A DNA stretch of 5,917 bases. Source: Pedobacter sp. (lineage in GTDB: Bacteria; Bacteroidota; Bacteroidia; Sphingobacteriales; Sphingobacteriaceae). The notes beneath the pieces are model-generated. The model saw nothing but the letters and a program-made list of their open reading frames with translations, was not told the origin of the DNA and made no database searches. Shown piece by piece: positions 1 through 5,505 of this stretch. The position numbers and the translations under genes are program-made. How positions within the stretch are numbered: the stretch's first letter is position 1; each line of letters begins with the position of its first letter. The stretch spans positions 1 through 5,917 of the forward strand of contig JASLGV010000394.1 of NCBI GenBank assembly GCA_030149995.1, in the 5' to 3' direction.

Positions 1-2
1 AT

Positions 3-53
3 ACCTGGGAAAGTGCAATGCCTGCATTTTTAAGCTGGGCATTTGAAGCTTAG
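3..53 (+). CDS. Possible C-terminal tail of an upstream gene (partial)
   Basis: Reading from base 3, 16 sense codons run from the window edge to a TAG at 51-53. The peptide is TWESAMPAFLSWAFEA, rich in aromatic and small residues, as real C-termini often are. The other two forward frames close sooner, at 31-33 and 44-46. No family can be recognised from 16 residues. On the opposite strand, a frame starting with the ATG whose complement is 40-42 is also open to the edge, so even the strand is uncertain. No hairpin terminator is obvious after the stop. Low confidence. Confidence 0.25.
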   Translation, partial: TWESAMPAFLSWAFEA

Positions 54-109
54 TTTTAGTTTATATCTGCTGTCGCTTCACGTTAATTTTAAATAAGCTT
101 TCTTTAATA

Positions 110-150
110 TATGCCTTTAACGGGGCTTGATCATATCCTTATGCCTTTAA
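110..150. repeat. 11-bp direct repeat, 30-bp period
   Basis: The 11-mer TATGCCTTTAA occurs exactly at 110-120 and again at 140-150. The 30-bp period is close to three helical turns, as for paired protein-binding sites. It is also a whole number of codons, so in the small ORF at 111-197 both copies encode Met-Pro-Leu. No function is known, and a chance origin or local duplication remains possible. Confidence 0.5.
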
Positions 151-197
151 AAAAGAGAGCTGCCGGGCGATTGCTTTTCTGGTTAAAAAAGAGATAA
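111..197 (+). CDS. Doubtful small ORF, 28-residue basic peptide
   Basis: An ATG at 111 opens 28 codons ending in TAA at 195-197. The predicted peptide starts MPLTGLDHIL and ends RLLFWLKKR. It has seven Lys/Arg against one Asp, and its second half alternates basic and hydrophobic residues in a way that could form a cationic amphipathic helix. The segments MPL and LKKR each occur twice, encoded by identical DNA. There is no convincing ribosome binding site and no TAnnTTTG element ahead of it. An ORF of this length is common by chance in such DNA. It is recorded because of its composition and internal repetition. It is not in frame with typA and stops 91 bp before it. Probably not a gene, but not excluded. 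Confidence 0.15.
   Translation: MPLTGLDHILMPLKKRAAGRLLFWLKKR
147..194. repeat. 12-bp direct repeat, 36-bp period
   Basis: TTAAAAAAGAGA occurs exactly at 147-158 and 183-194. The first copy overlaps the last four bases of the second TATGCCTTTAA copy, so the two repeat pairs interlock. The 36-bp period is again a multiple of three, and both copies read Leu-Lys-Lys-Arg in the small ORF at 111-197. The A6 core is low-complexity, which lowers the weight of the match. The A-tracts could bend DNA upstream of the typA promoter. Confidence 0.45.
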
Positions 198-258
198 TCG
201 CAACAGTATCATTGTATTAAATAATGGTGTGTGTAGTAGAAAATCCATTTCAAAACAC

Positions 259-266
259 TATCTTTG
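259..266 (+). promoter_or_regulatory. Candidate -7 element of the typA promoter
   Basis: TATCTTTG matches the Bacteroidota -7 consensus TAnnTTTG exactly. It lies 22 bp before the chosen typA start, so transcription would begin near 270-275 and leave a very short leader. No TTG-type -33 element is seen at the expected distance (around 233-240), so the promoter is only half supported. Its position supports starting typA at 289 rather than at an earlier in-frame ATG at 229. Confidence 0.55.
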
Positions 267-284
267 CGCCAAATTTGAGGCGCA
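265..284. repeat. Inverted repeat overlapping the typA -7 element
   Basis: TGCGCC (265-270) and GGCGCA (279-284) form a perfect 6-bp inverted repeat around the 8-base spacer AAATTTGA. The left arm shares two bases with the -7 element, and the right arm ends 4 bp before the typA ATG. If transcription starts near 270-275 the left arm is largely untranscribed. An operator-like DNA site is then more plausible than an RNA hairpin. It could also be chance. Confidence 0.35.
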
Positions 285-288
285 TTTT

Positions 289-2094
289 ATGCAAAAGATT
301 AGAAATATAGCTATTATAGCACACGTTGACCACGGTAAAACCACGCTGGTTGATAAGATTTTACACTCTTGTTCTATTTTTCGTGACAACGAAAATACGG
401 GCGATTTGATATTGGACAACAACGATTTAGAGCGCGAGCGAGGTATTACCATCGTATCTAAAAACGTATCTGTTCAATATAAAGATGTAAAAATTAACAT
501 TATTGACACACCTGGTCACGCGGATTTTGGCGGTGAGGTAGAACGTGTTTTGAAAATGGCAGACGGAGTACTTTTACTTTGTGATGCCTTTGAAGGTGCA
601 ATGCCTCAAACGCGTTTCGTAACTCAAAAAGCTTTGGCACTTGGTTTAAAACCAATTGTGGTTGTAAACAAAGTAGATAAAGAAAACTGTCGTCCGGAAG
701 AGGTATACGAACAAATTTTCGAATTGTTCTTCAACCTTGAAGCTACCGAAGAGCAATTAGACTTCCCGGTAATTTATGGTTCATCTAAACAAGGATGGAT
801 GAGTACAGACTGGACCAAGCCAACTACCGATATTTTCGCTTTATTAGATGCTGTTGTGGCCAACATTCCGCCAGCACCGATTAACGAGGGTACTTTACAG
901 ATGCAGATTACTTCGTTAGATTACTCATCTTTCGTAGGTCGTATTGCCATTGGTCGTGTTCACCGCGGTACCATTAAAGAAAACCAACCGGTAACTTTAA
1001 TTAAACGCGATGGTAAAATTGTAAAATCAAGAGTAAAAGAATTATATACTTTTGAGGGATTGGGTAAAATCCGTACAACAGAAGTTGGTTCGGGCGATAT
1101 CTGTGCGGTTGTGGGTATTGATGGTTTTGATATTGGCGATACGATTGCTGATTTTGAAGCACCAGAGCAATTACCGGTAATCAGTATTGATGAGCCAACC
1201 ATGAACATGTTGTTCACCATCAACAACTCTCCATTCTTTGGTAAAGAAGGTAAATTAGTAACTTCTCAACGTATTAAAGAACGTTTATACAAAGAGATGG
1301 AGAAAAACTTAGCTTTAAAAGTTGTTGAAACAGCTTCTCCTGATTCCTGGCTGGTATATGGCCGTGGTATTCTCCATTTATCTGTATTAATCGAAACCAT
1401 GCGCCGCGAAGGTTACGAATTACAGGTAGGACAGCCACAGGTAATTATCAAAGAAATAGATGGCAAGAAAAACGAGCCGATTGAAACGTTAATTGTAGAT
1501 GTTCCTGCTGAAGTTTCGGGTAAAGTAATCGAGTTGGTAACACAACGTAAAGGTGAGTTGCTGATTATGGAACCAAAAGGTGATTTACAACACTTGGAGT
1601 TTGAAATTCCTTCTCGTGGTATTATCGGTTTACGTAACAACGTATTAACGGCTACTGCTGGCGAAGCCATTATGGCACACCGTTTCAAAGCTTACGAGCC
1701 ATGGAAAGGTACGATCCCGGGTCGTTTAAATGGTGTATTGGTTTCGATGGAAAAAGGTCAGACAACTGCTTATTCTATTGATAAATTACAAGATAGAGGC
1801 CGTTTCTTTGTAGATCCGGGTGTAGAGGTTTACGAAGGTCAGATTATGGGCGAGCACATCCGTGATAATGATTTAGTGGTAAACGTGGTAAAAGGTAAAG
1901 CTTTAACCAACATGCGTGCATCTGGTACAGATGATAATACCCGTATTGCGCCAGCTATCAAATTCTCTTTAGAGGAGGCAATGGAATACATTCAGGCCGA
2001 CGAATATATTGAAGTAACGCCTGTAAGCATGCGTTTACGTAAAATCTATTTAAGAGAGCAGGATCGTAAAATCAATGCAAAACAATTTCAATAG
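289..2094 (+). CDS. typA: Ribosome-associated translational GTPase TypA/BipA
   Basis: TypA/BipA is an EF-G-like GTPase that binds the ribosome. In known bacteria it aids 50S assembly and growth under cold or other stress. The 601-residue product has the usual full family length. Visible motifs are the P-loop AHVDHGKT (11-18), RGIT of switch I (51-54), DTPGH (73-77), NKVD (127-130) and a G5-like GSSK (164-167). The beta-barrel domain II lies at about 200-290, and EF-G-like domains III and V at about 300-385 and 395-475. The BipA-specific C-terminal domain is at about 480-601, with the signature KALTNMRASGTDDNTR (537-552). No EF-G domain IV is present, as expected. The start at 289 gives the standard MQKIRNIAIIAHVDHGKT opening. 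An in-frame ATG at 229 would add 20 residues lying across the predicted promoter. Codons are biased (TTA, GGT, CGT, AAC), as in highly expressed genes and unlike the downstream genes. It appears monocistronic, with its own promoter and terminator. Confidence 0.97.
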   Translation: MQKIRNIAIIAHVDHGKTTLVDKILHSCSIFRDNENTGDLILDNNDLERERGITIVSKNVSVQYKDVKINIIDTPGHADFGGEVERVLKMADGVLLLCDAFEGAMPQTRFVTQKALALGLKPIVVVNKVDKENCRPEEVYEQIFELFFNLEATEEQLDFPVIYGSSKQGWMSTDWTKPTTDIFALLDAVVANIPPAPINEGTLQMQITSLDYSSFVGRIAIGRVHRGTIKENQPVTLIKRDGKIVKSRVKELYTFEGLGKIRTTEVGSGDICAVVGIDGFDIGDTIADFEAPEQLPVISIDEPTMNMLFTINNSPFFGKEGKLVTSQRIKERLYKEMEKNLALKVVETASPDSWLVYGRGILHLSVLIETMRREGYELQVGQPQVIIKEIDGKKNEPIETLIVDVPAEVSGKVIELVTQRKGELLIMEPKGDLQHLEFEIPSRGIIGLRNNVLTATAGEAIMAHRFKAYEPWKGTIPGRLNGVLVSMEKGQTTAYSIDKLQDRGRFFVDPGVEVYEGQIMGEHIRDNDLVVNVVKGKALTNMRASGTDDNTRIAPAIKFSLEEAMEYIQADEYIEVTPVSMRLRKIYLREQDRKINAKQFQ

Positions 2095-2115
2095 TATTTA
2101 ACTATTATAGTTTAC

Positions 2116-2150
2116 AAAGCCGCCGGATTTAACATCCGGCGGCTTTTTTA
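2116..2150 (+). terminator. Rho-independent terminator after typA
   Basis: AAAGCCGCCGGAT (2116-2128) and ATCCGGCGGCTTT (2134-2146) pair perfectly over 13 bp around the 5-base loop TTAAC. A run of six T (2144-2149) follows. The stem begins 22 bp after the typA stop codon. It separates typA transcription from the next cluster. On the opposite strand only a short T run would follow, so it is mainly one-directional. Confidence 0.93.
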
Positions 2151-2248
2151 TTTATAAAAAGCCGTTTTACATAAATCTGCATCTGCCACAACAGGGTATA
2201 CAGGCCATAAATTATAAAAGTATTACAAAAATAATTTAATTAAGGATG

Positions 2249-2256
2249 TACATTTG
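2249..2256 (+). promoter_or_regulatory. Candidate -7 element of the acyltransferase cluster
   Basis: TACATTTG is an exact match to the Bacteroidota TAnnTTTG -7 consensus. It ends 12 bp before the ATG of the acyltransferase gene. Transcription would begin around 2260-2264, leaving only a few bases of leader and no room for a Shine-Dalgarno site. No TTG -33 element is visible at the usual distance; the DNA there is A/T-rich. The stretch 2151-2248 holds nothing else that I can recognise. Confidence 0.5.
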
Positions 2257-2268
2257 TAACCTGTAATT

Positions 2269-3162
2269 ATGATAAAAAAAGGGATCGAAAATTTTGGAAT
2301 ATTTTTTTTAACGGCTTTATCCTTGTTGCCTTTATCGTTTTTATATTTTTTGTCTTCGGTTGTTTTTATGCTTGTTTACCATATAATTGGTTACCGGCGT
2401 AAAGTAGTAAGGCAAAATCTTGTAAATGCTTTTCCCGAAAAAGATATGCAGGAAATTGCAGCCATAGAAAAAACTTTTTTCCGGTATTTTGCCGATCTGA
2501 TGGTCGAAACGGTTAAAATGGCAACAATCTCTAAAAAGGAATTACAAAAACGTTTCCGCTTTAAAAACATGGATATTCTCCAGCCTTATTTTGAAAGGAA
2601 TGAGGGGGTGTTACTCTGTTCGGCACATTATGGCAACTGGGAATGGGGAACGCTTGCTTTGGGAATGGCCATGCCCGCTGACAACTACCCCATATATAAA
2701 CCTTTAAGCAGTGCTGTTTTTGATCGCTGGTTTTTTAAAATACGCAGCAGGTTTGGTAATAAGATGATTTCCATGCGACAAACGCTGCGGGCACTTAGCG
2801 AAAGCAAGGGAAAGGCCAGTGCCATCTGTTTTGGCAGTGACCAGTCGCCCGCCCGTCACGATTCGCATTACTGGACAACTTTTCTCCATCAGCCGGCATC
2901 GGTACAGCTGGGGGTTGAAAAGATTGCAAGAAAAACCAACCGCCCCGTGTTTTATTTAAAAGTAACTTACCTTAAAAGAGGGTATTATGAGGTGAATTGT
3001 TTGCCGGTGTGTCTTAATCCAGCCGAAACATCAGATTATGAGATTACGGAAGCACATACCCGTATACTTGAAAACATAATCAGAACGGAGCCTGCCTACT
3101 GGCTTTGGAGTCATAAAAGGTGGAAAAACAAACCCGAACCAGGTGTTTTTGTAGCCGGTTAA
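2269..3162 (+). CDS. Lipid A biosynthesis (LpxL/HtrB-like) lysophospholipid acyltransferase
   Basis: This 297-residue protein belongs to the LpxL/HtrB/MsbB late acyltransferase family. In known members these enzymes add secondary acyl chains to Kdo-lipid A at the inner face of the cytoplasmic membrane. An N-terminal hydrophobic segment (about 9-41) would anchor it. The catalytic HX4E motif is in SAHYGNWEWG, with H120 and E125. Further family blocks are SDQSPARHDS (190-199) and the C-terminal WLWSHKRWK (278-286). Length is normal and all key residues are present. The chosen ATG gives a standard MIKKGIENFG start, with a short basic stretch before the membrane helix. It is the first gene of a probable operon, with the next start 18 bp after its stop. 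Related family members can acylate other envelope lipids such as ornithine lipids or aminolipids. The exact acceptor, and whether this is the main LpxL, cannot be told from sequence. Confidence 0.88.
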   Translation: MIKKGIENFGIFFLTALSLLPLSFLYFLSSVVFMLVYHIIGYRRKVVRQNLVNAFPEKDMQEIAAIEKTFFRYFADLMVETVKMATISKKELQKRFRFKNMDILQPYFERNEGVLLCSAHYGNWEWGTLALGMAMPADNYPIYKPLSSAVFDRWFFKIRSRFGNKMISMRQTLRALSESKGKASAICFGSDQSPARHDSHYWTTFLHQPASVQLGVEKIARKTNRPVFYLKVTYLKRGYYEVNCLPVCLNPAETSDYEITEAHTRILENIIRTEPAYWLWSHKRWKNKPEPGVFVAG

Positions 3163-3180
3163 GGTATCACTTCCGGTAAA

Positions 3181-4392
3181 ATGATAAGTATAAAAATGAA
3201 GATGAAAATCATGAAACGCATTACGGGTTTATTATTTCTCTTTTTATGCATCGGTTTAACCGTATTGTTTACCTGCCATCCCTATCTGCTGCGGGTGCTG
3301 TGGTATTGCACCCCGACTGCTCAAACCTATAAAATATTTCCGCAGGCAGCCATTCATAAAAGCAGCCAGCCTTTTAAATTTATACGTTCGGATAAGCCCC
3401 GTTCGGATTTGGATACGCTCCAGGTACTGAATGGTCAAAATAAGCTTGTTACGTGGAAAGAATACCTGAAAACCGGTCGTATAAATGTATTTCTGGTTAT
3501 CCGGAACGATACCATTTTGTATGAGTATTATGCACCAGGCTATACGGATAGTTCGTTCACAAGTATTTTTTCGGGTGCGAAGAGTATGGTTTCCATCATG
3601 CTTGGGCAAGCACTCGCCAGTGGGGATGTAAAAAGTCTGGATGATAAAGTAACGGATTACCTGTCTGAGCTTAAGTTGAACAAGGCTTTTGCTGCGGTAA
3701 CTTTAAGGCATTTACTCCAAATGAAATCGGGGCTTCATTTTCAGGATGCGCTCGGTGGGGTGGTGCAGGCATTTTTTAGCGATGAGGCCAAGCTTTACTA
3801 TACACATGATATGAAAGCTGAATTAAAAAAAATCAGACTTGATTATCCACCCGGAACGGTTTGGCAATATAAAAGCATTGACCCGATCCTGCTGGGCTGG
3901 GTACTGGAAAAAGCAACCGGACAAACCACTGCACAATATTTTGAAAAGTATACCTGGCAAAAAATTGGTGCAGAACATGCAGCCAGCTGGGGCCTCGATC
4001 ATCCTGGTGGTTTAAGCAATACAGCCAGCCGGTTCCAGGCCACCGCCATCGATCTGGCTAAAATTGGCCGGCTTTATTTACATGGGGGTAAGTTTAACGG
4101 CCAGCAAATCGTACCGGCAGATTGGGTTCGGCAAAGCATCTCCATCGGAACTGAGAAGCCAGTTTGTGTCAGGGGCTGGCAACAATCGGCCCAACATTCT
4201 TTATGGTGGATTCCCCAGGCAGGAGAAAAAGGTGATTTTGCAGCGGAAGGTATGCTGGGCCAGCGAATTTATGCAGATCCGAAAACCAATACCATTATGG
4301 TGCAGCTTGCAGATAAAGGTGCCGGTAATTATCCTTACCGTAAAATAAGCCGTTATCTGGCAGGATTGCCTTTTTCATACCCTAAAGAATAA
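3181..4392 (+). CDS. Membrane-anchored/exported serine hydrolase, beta-lactamase (class C) fold
   Basis: This 403-residue member of the class C beta-lactamase/DD-peptidase superfamily also resembles esterases and 6-aminohexanoate-dimer hydrolases. The N-terminus has basic residues and then a hydrophobic stretch (about 14-30): a signal peptide or a single membrane anchor. The nucleophile motif SxxK is SGAK (S131, K134) in IFSGAKSMVSIM. The family marker MKSGLHFQD is at 181-189. The second motif is YKS (230-232) where beta-lactamases have YxN, so Asn is replaced by Ser. Typical later blocks are LAKIGRLYLHGGKFNGQQIVP (292-312) and GMLGQRIYADP (357-367). In-frame ATGs at 3181, 3196, 3202 and 3211 all lie before the hydrophobic stretch. 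3181 is kept as the longest, while 3211 (MKRITGLL) gives the more classical signal-peptide start. LFTC (29-32) is a poor lipobox. It sits 18 bp after the acyltransferase gene and 18 bp before the next. The substrate is unknown, and antibiotic hydrolysis should not be assumed. Confidence 0.85.
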   Translation: MISIKMKMKIMKRITGLLFLFLCIGLTVLFTCHPYLLRVLWYCTPTAQTYKIFPQAAIHKSSQPFKFIRSDKPRSDLDTLQVLNGQNKLVTWKEYLKTGRINVFLVIRNDTILYEYYAPGYTDSSFTSIFSGAKSMVSIMLGQALASGDVKSLDDKVTDYLSELKLNKAFAAVTLRHLLQMKSGLHFQDALGGVVQAFFSDEAKLYYTHDMKAELKKIRLDYPPGTVWQYKSIDPILLGWVLEKATGQTTAQYFEKYTWQKIGAEHAASWGLDHPGGLSNTASRFQATAIDLAKIGRLYLHGGKFNGQQIVPADWVRQSISIGTEKPVCVRGWQQSAQHSLWWIPQAGEKGDFAAEGMLGQRIYADPKTNTIMVQLADKGAGNYPYRKISRYLAGLPFSYPKE

Positions 4393-4410
4393 AGAAAGTT
4401 TTAAATTGTG

Positions 4411-5469
4411 ATGAAATTACAGCCTATGGAATCCAATGATGTAAAAATATCACGTAAGAAACCCATTTTTCCGGTTTCGGCATCTTTACAAAAATACCTG
4501 AAAAGCTACCAGCGGGATGCAAAGCTGCCCATTTCGTATCAGGATCTTCGCAAGTTTACCGAAGCCTACCCGCTGATGGATAAAAACGGGAAAGATTCTT
4601 TGTGGGAAGCACCTATTTATGCACAGGATCAGATTGAAAACCTGCACAGCGGTTTAAAAGAAATTTATGCAAGTCTGAAAGCATCGGGTAATTTGCGGAT
4701 TGTAGAACATAAATACATTGATAAAATAGAATACTGCACGTTTGGAAATACGCATCCTTTCAGGGTACGTATTGTGAACAGGTTAAATGATGTATATGAT
4801 TACTTTTATATAAAAAAGGCCGATGCATCGCGCATCTACGGTCTGGAACTGGAAGAAATTTTATCGCCCAATCAGGTTAATTACCTGGTAGATGGCGATA
4901 CATTGGTAGAAGAACATATTGCCGGCATCCCGGGCGATGTATTTACAAAAGGCCAGTTGTATACACCAGAATTTAACCCAACCCGTATTGCCAAAGAATT
5001 TGTGAAATTTAACGAGCGTTGTTTAATTACCCTGCTGGGCGATATGCGTGCCTACAACTTCGTGGTGCAGATAACACCGGATTTTGACGATATTCAGTTC
5101 AGGATCCGTGCAATTGATTTTGATCAGCAATTTTACGAGGGAAATTTAAAAGTCTATCTGCCACAGTTTTTTAAAGAAAACCTGCCATACGTAAAAATCT
5201 GCATGGATCATTTAAATGATAAAACCGTTTTGCAGTATAAACAGGAAGAACTTTCTTCCATTGTGCACCGCGTGCGGAGTGAGCGGCACCGGCTGGCAGA
5301 TTTAAGGGATGTTTCCAGGAAAGATATATTAACCACCGAAGAAAATATTAACCGGTTGAAGCAGGAAATGGCCCTTTATTTTAAAGATGACGAATACCTG
5401 CAATGCAGTTGTATGACCGATATTATTGAACGGAATCTAAAAAATATAATCCGCCAGGTTAAGCTATAG
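4411..5469 (+). CDS. Conserved-looking protein of unknown function with kinase-like motifs
   Basis: I do not recognise a named family for this 352-residue protein. It has no signal peptide or membrane helix and is probably cytoplasmic. Numbered from the ATG at 4411, a set of landmarks follows protein-kinase/APH-like order. FYIKKAD (132-138) could be the lysine-bearing strand (K135 or K136). A Glu-rich helix follows (GLELEEIL, 144-151), then a hinge-like VEEHIAGIPGDVF (166-178). LLGDMRAYNFVV (208-219) resembles the catalytic loop GDxxxxN (D211, N216), and RAIDFDQ (233-239) resembles the metal-binding Asp motif (D236, D238). The C-terminal ~80 residues are charged and helical. The usual glycine-rich loop is not clear. 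Start choice: GTG at 4408, ATG at 4411 and ATG at 4426 are all possible, and no strong ribosome binding site decides. The gene follows the serine hydrolase by 18 bp. A kinase role is inference; gene reality is well supported by length and codon use. Confidence 0.8.
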   Translation: MKLQPMESNDVKISRKKPIFPVSASLQKYLKSYQRDAKLPISYQDLRKFTEAYPLMDKNGKDSLWEAPIYAQDQIENLHSGLKEIYASLKASGNLRIVEHKYIDKIEYCTFGNTHPFRVRIVNRLNDVYDYFYIKKADASRIYGLELEEILSPNQVNYLVDGDTLVEEHIAGIPGDVFTKGQLYTPEFNPTRIAKEFVKFNERCLITLLGDMRAYNFVVQITPDFDDIQFRIRAIDFDQQFYEGNLKVYLPQFFKENLPYVKICMDHLNDKTVLQYKQEELSSIVHRVRSERHRLADLRDVSRKDILTTEENINRLKQEMALYFKDDEYLQCSCMTDIIERNLKNIIRQVKL

Positions 5470-5480
5470 CTATAAATCAT

Positions 5481-5488
5481 TAACTTAG
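5481..5488 (+). promoter_or_regulatory. Weak -7-like element before the thioredoxin-fold gene
   Basis: TAACTTAG differs from TAnnTTTG at one position and ends 17 bp before the ATG at 5506. No -33 element is evident upstream, where the region is still coding. The 36-bp gap after the unknown gene also shows no terminator hairpin. The downstream gene could therefore be read from the operon, from this weak site, or from both. Confidence 0.2.
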
Positions 5489-5505
5489 GGTAAAAAAATA
5501 AAATC

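Noticed and set aside
155..180. Possible hairpin GAGAGC/GCTTTT as a terminator for the upstream gene
   Set aside because: The stem relies on two G-U pairs around a 12-base loop and no proper T run follows.
229..288. 20-residue N-terminal extension of TypA from an in-frame ATG at 229
   Set aside because: It covers the -7-like element and the inverted repeat. The family normally begins only about ten residues before the AHVDHGKT P-loop, which the ATG at 289 gives exactly.
960..1688. Minus-strand open frames inside typA (960-1226 and 1413-1688)
   Set aside because: They lie wholly within a strongly conserved gene on the other strand, show no domain features, and follow from its biased codon use.
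3202..3276. Lipoprotein signal in the serine hydrolase (LFTC)
   Set aside because: Thr before the cysteine and Phe at -2 fit the lipobox poorly. A plain signal peptide or membrane anchor explains the stretch equally well.
3256..3609. 117-codon minus-strand open frame within the serine hydrolase gene
   Set aside because: It is antisense to the well-supported hydrolase, covering its anchor and SxxK regions. It has no recognisable motif and no promoter-like element.
4064..4348. 94-codon plus-strand open frame in a second frame within the serine hydrolase gene
   Set aside because: It overlaps conserved C-terminal blocks of the hydrolase, and its translation looks like an out-of-frame product without domain structure.
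5462..5471. Perfect 10-bp palindrome AGCTATAGCT over the stop codon of the unknown gene
   Set aside because: It is too short and A/T-rich to act as a terminator, has no loop or T run, and is easily explained by chance.
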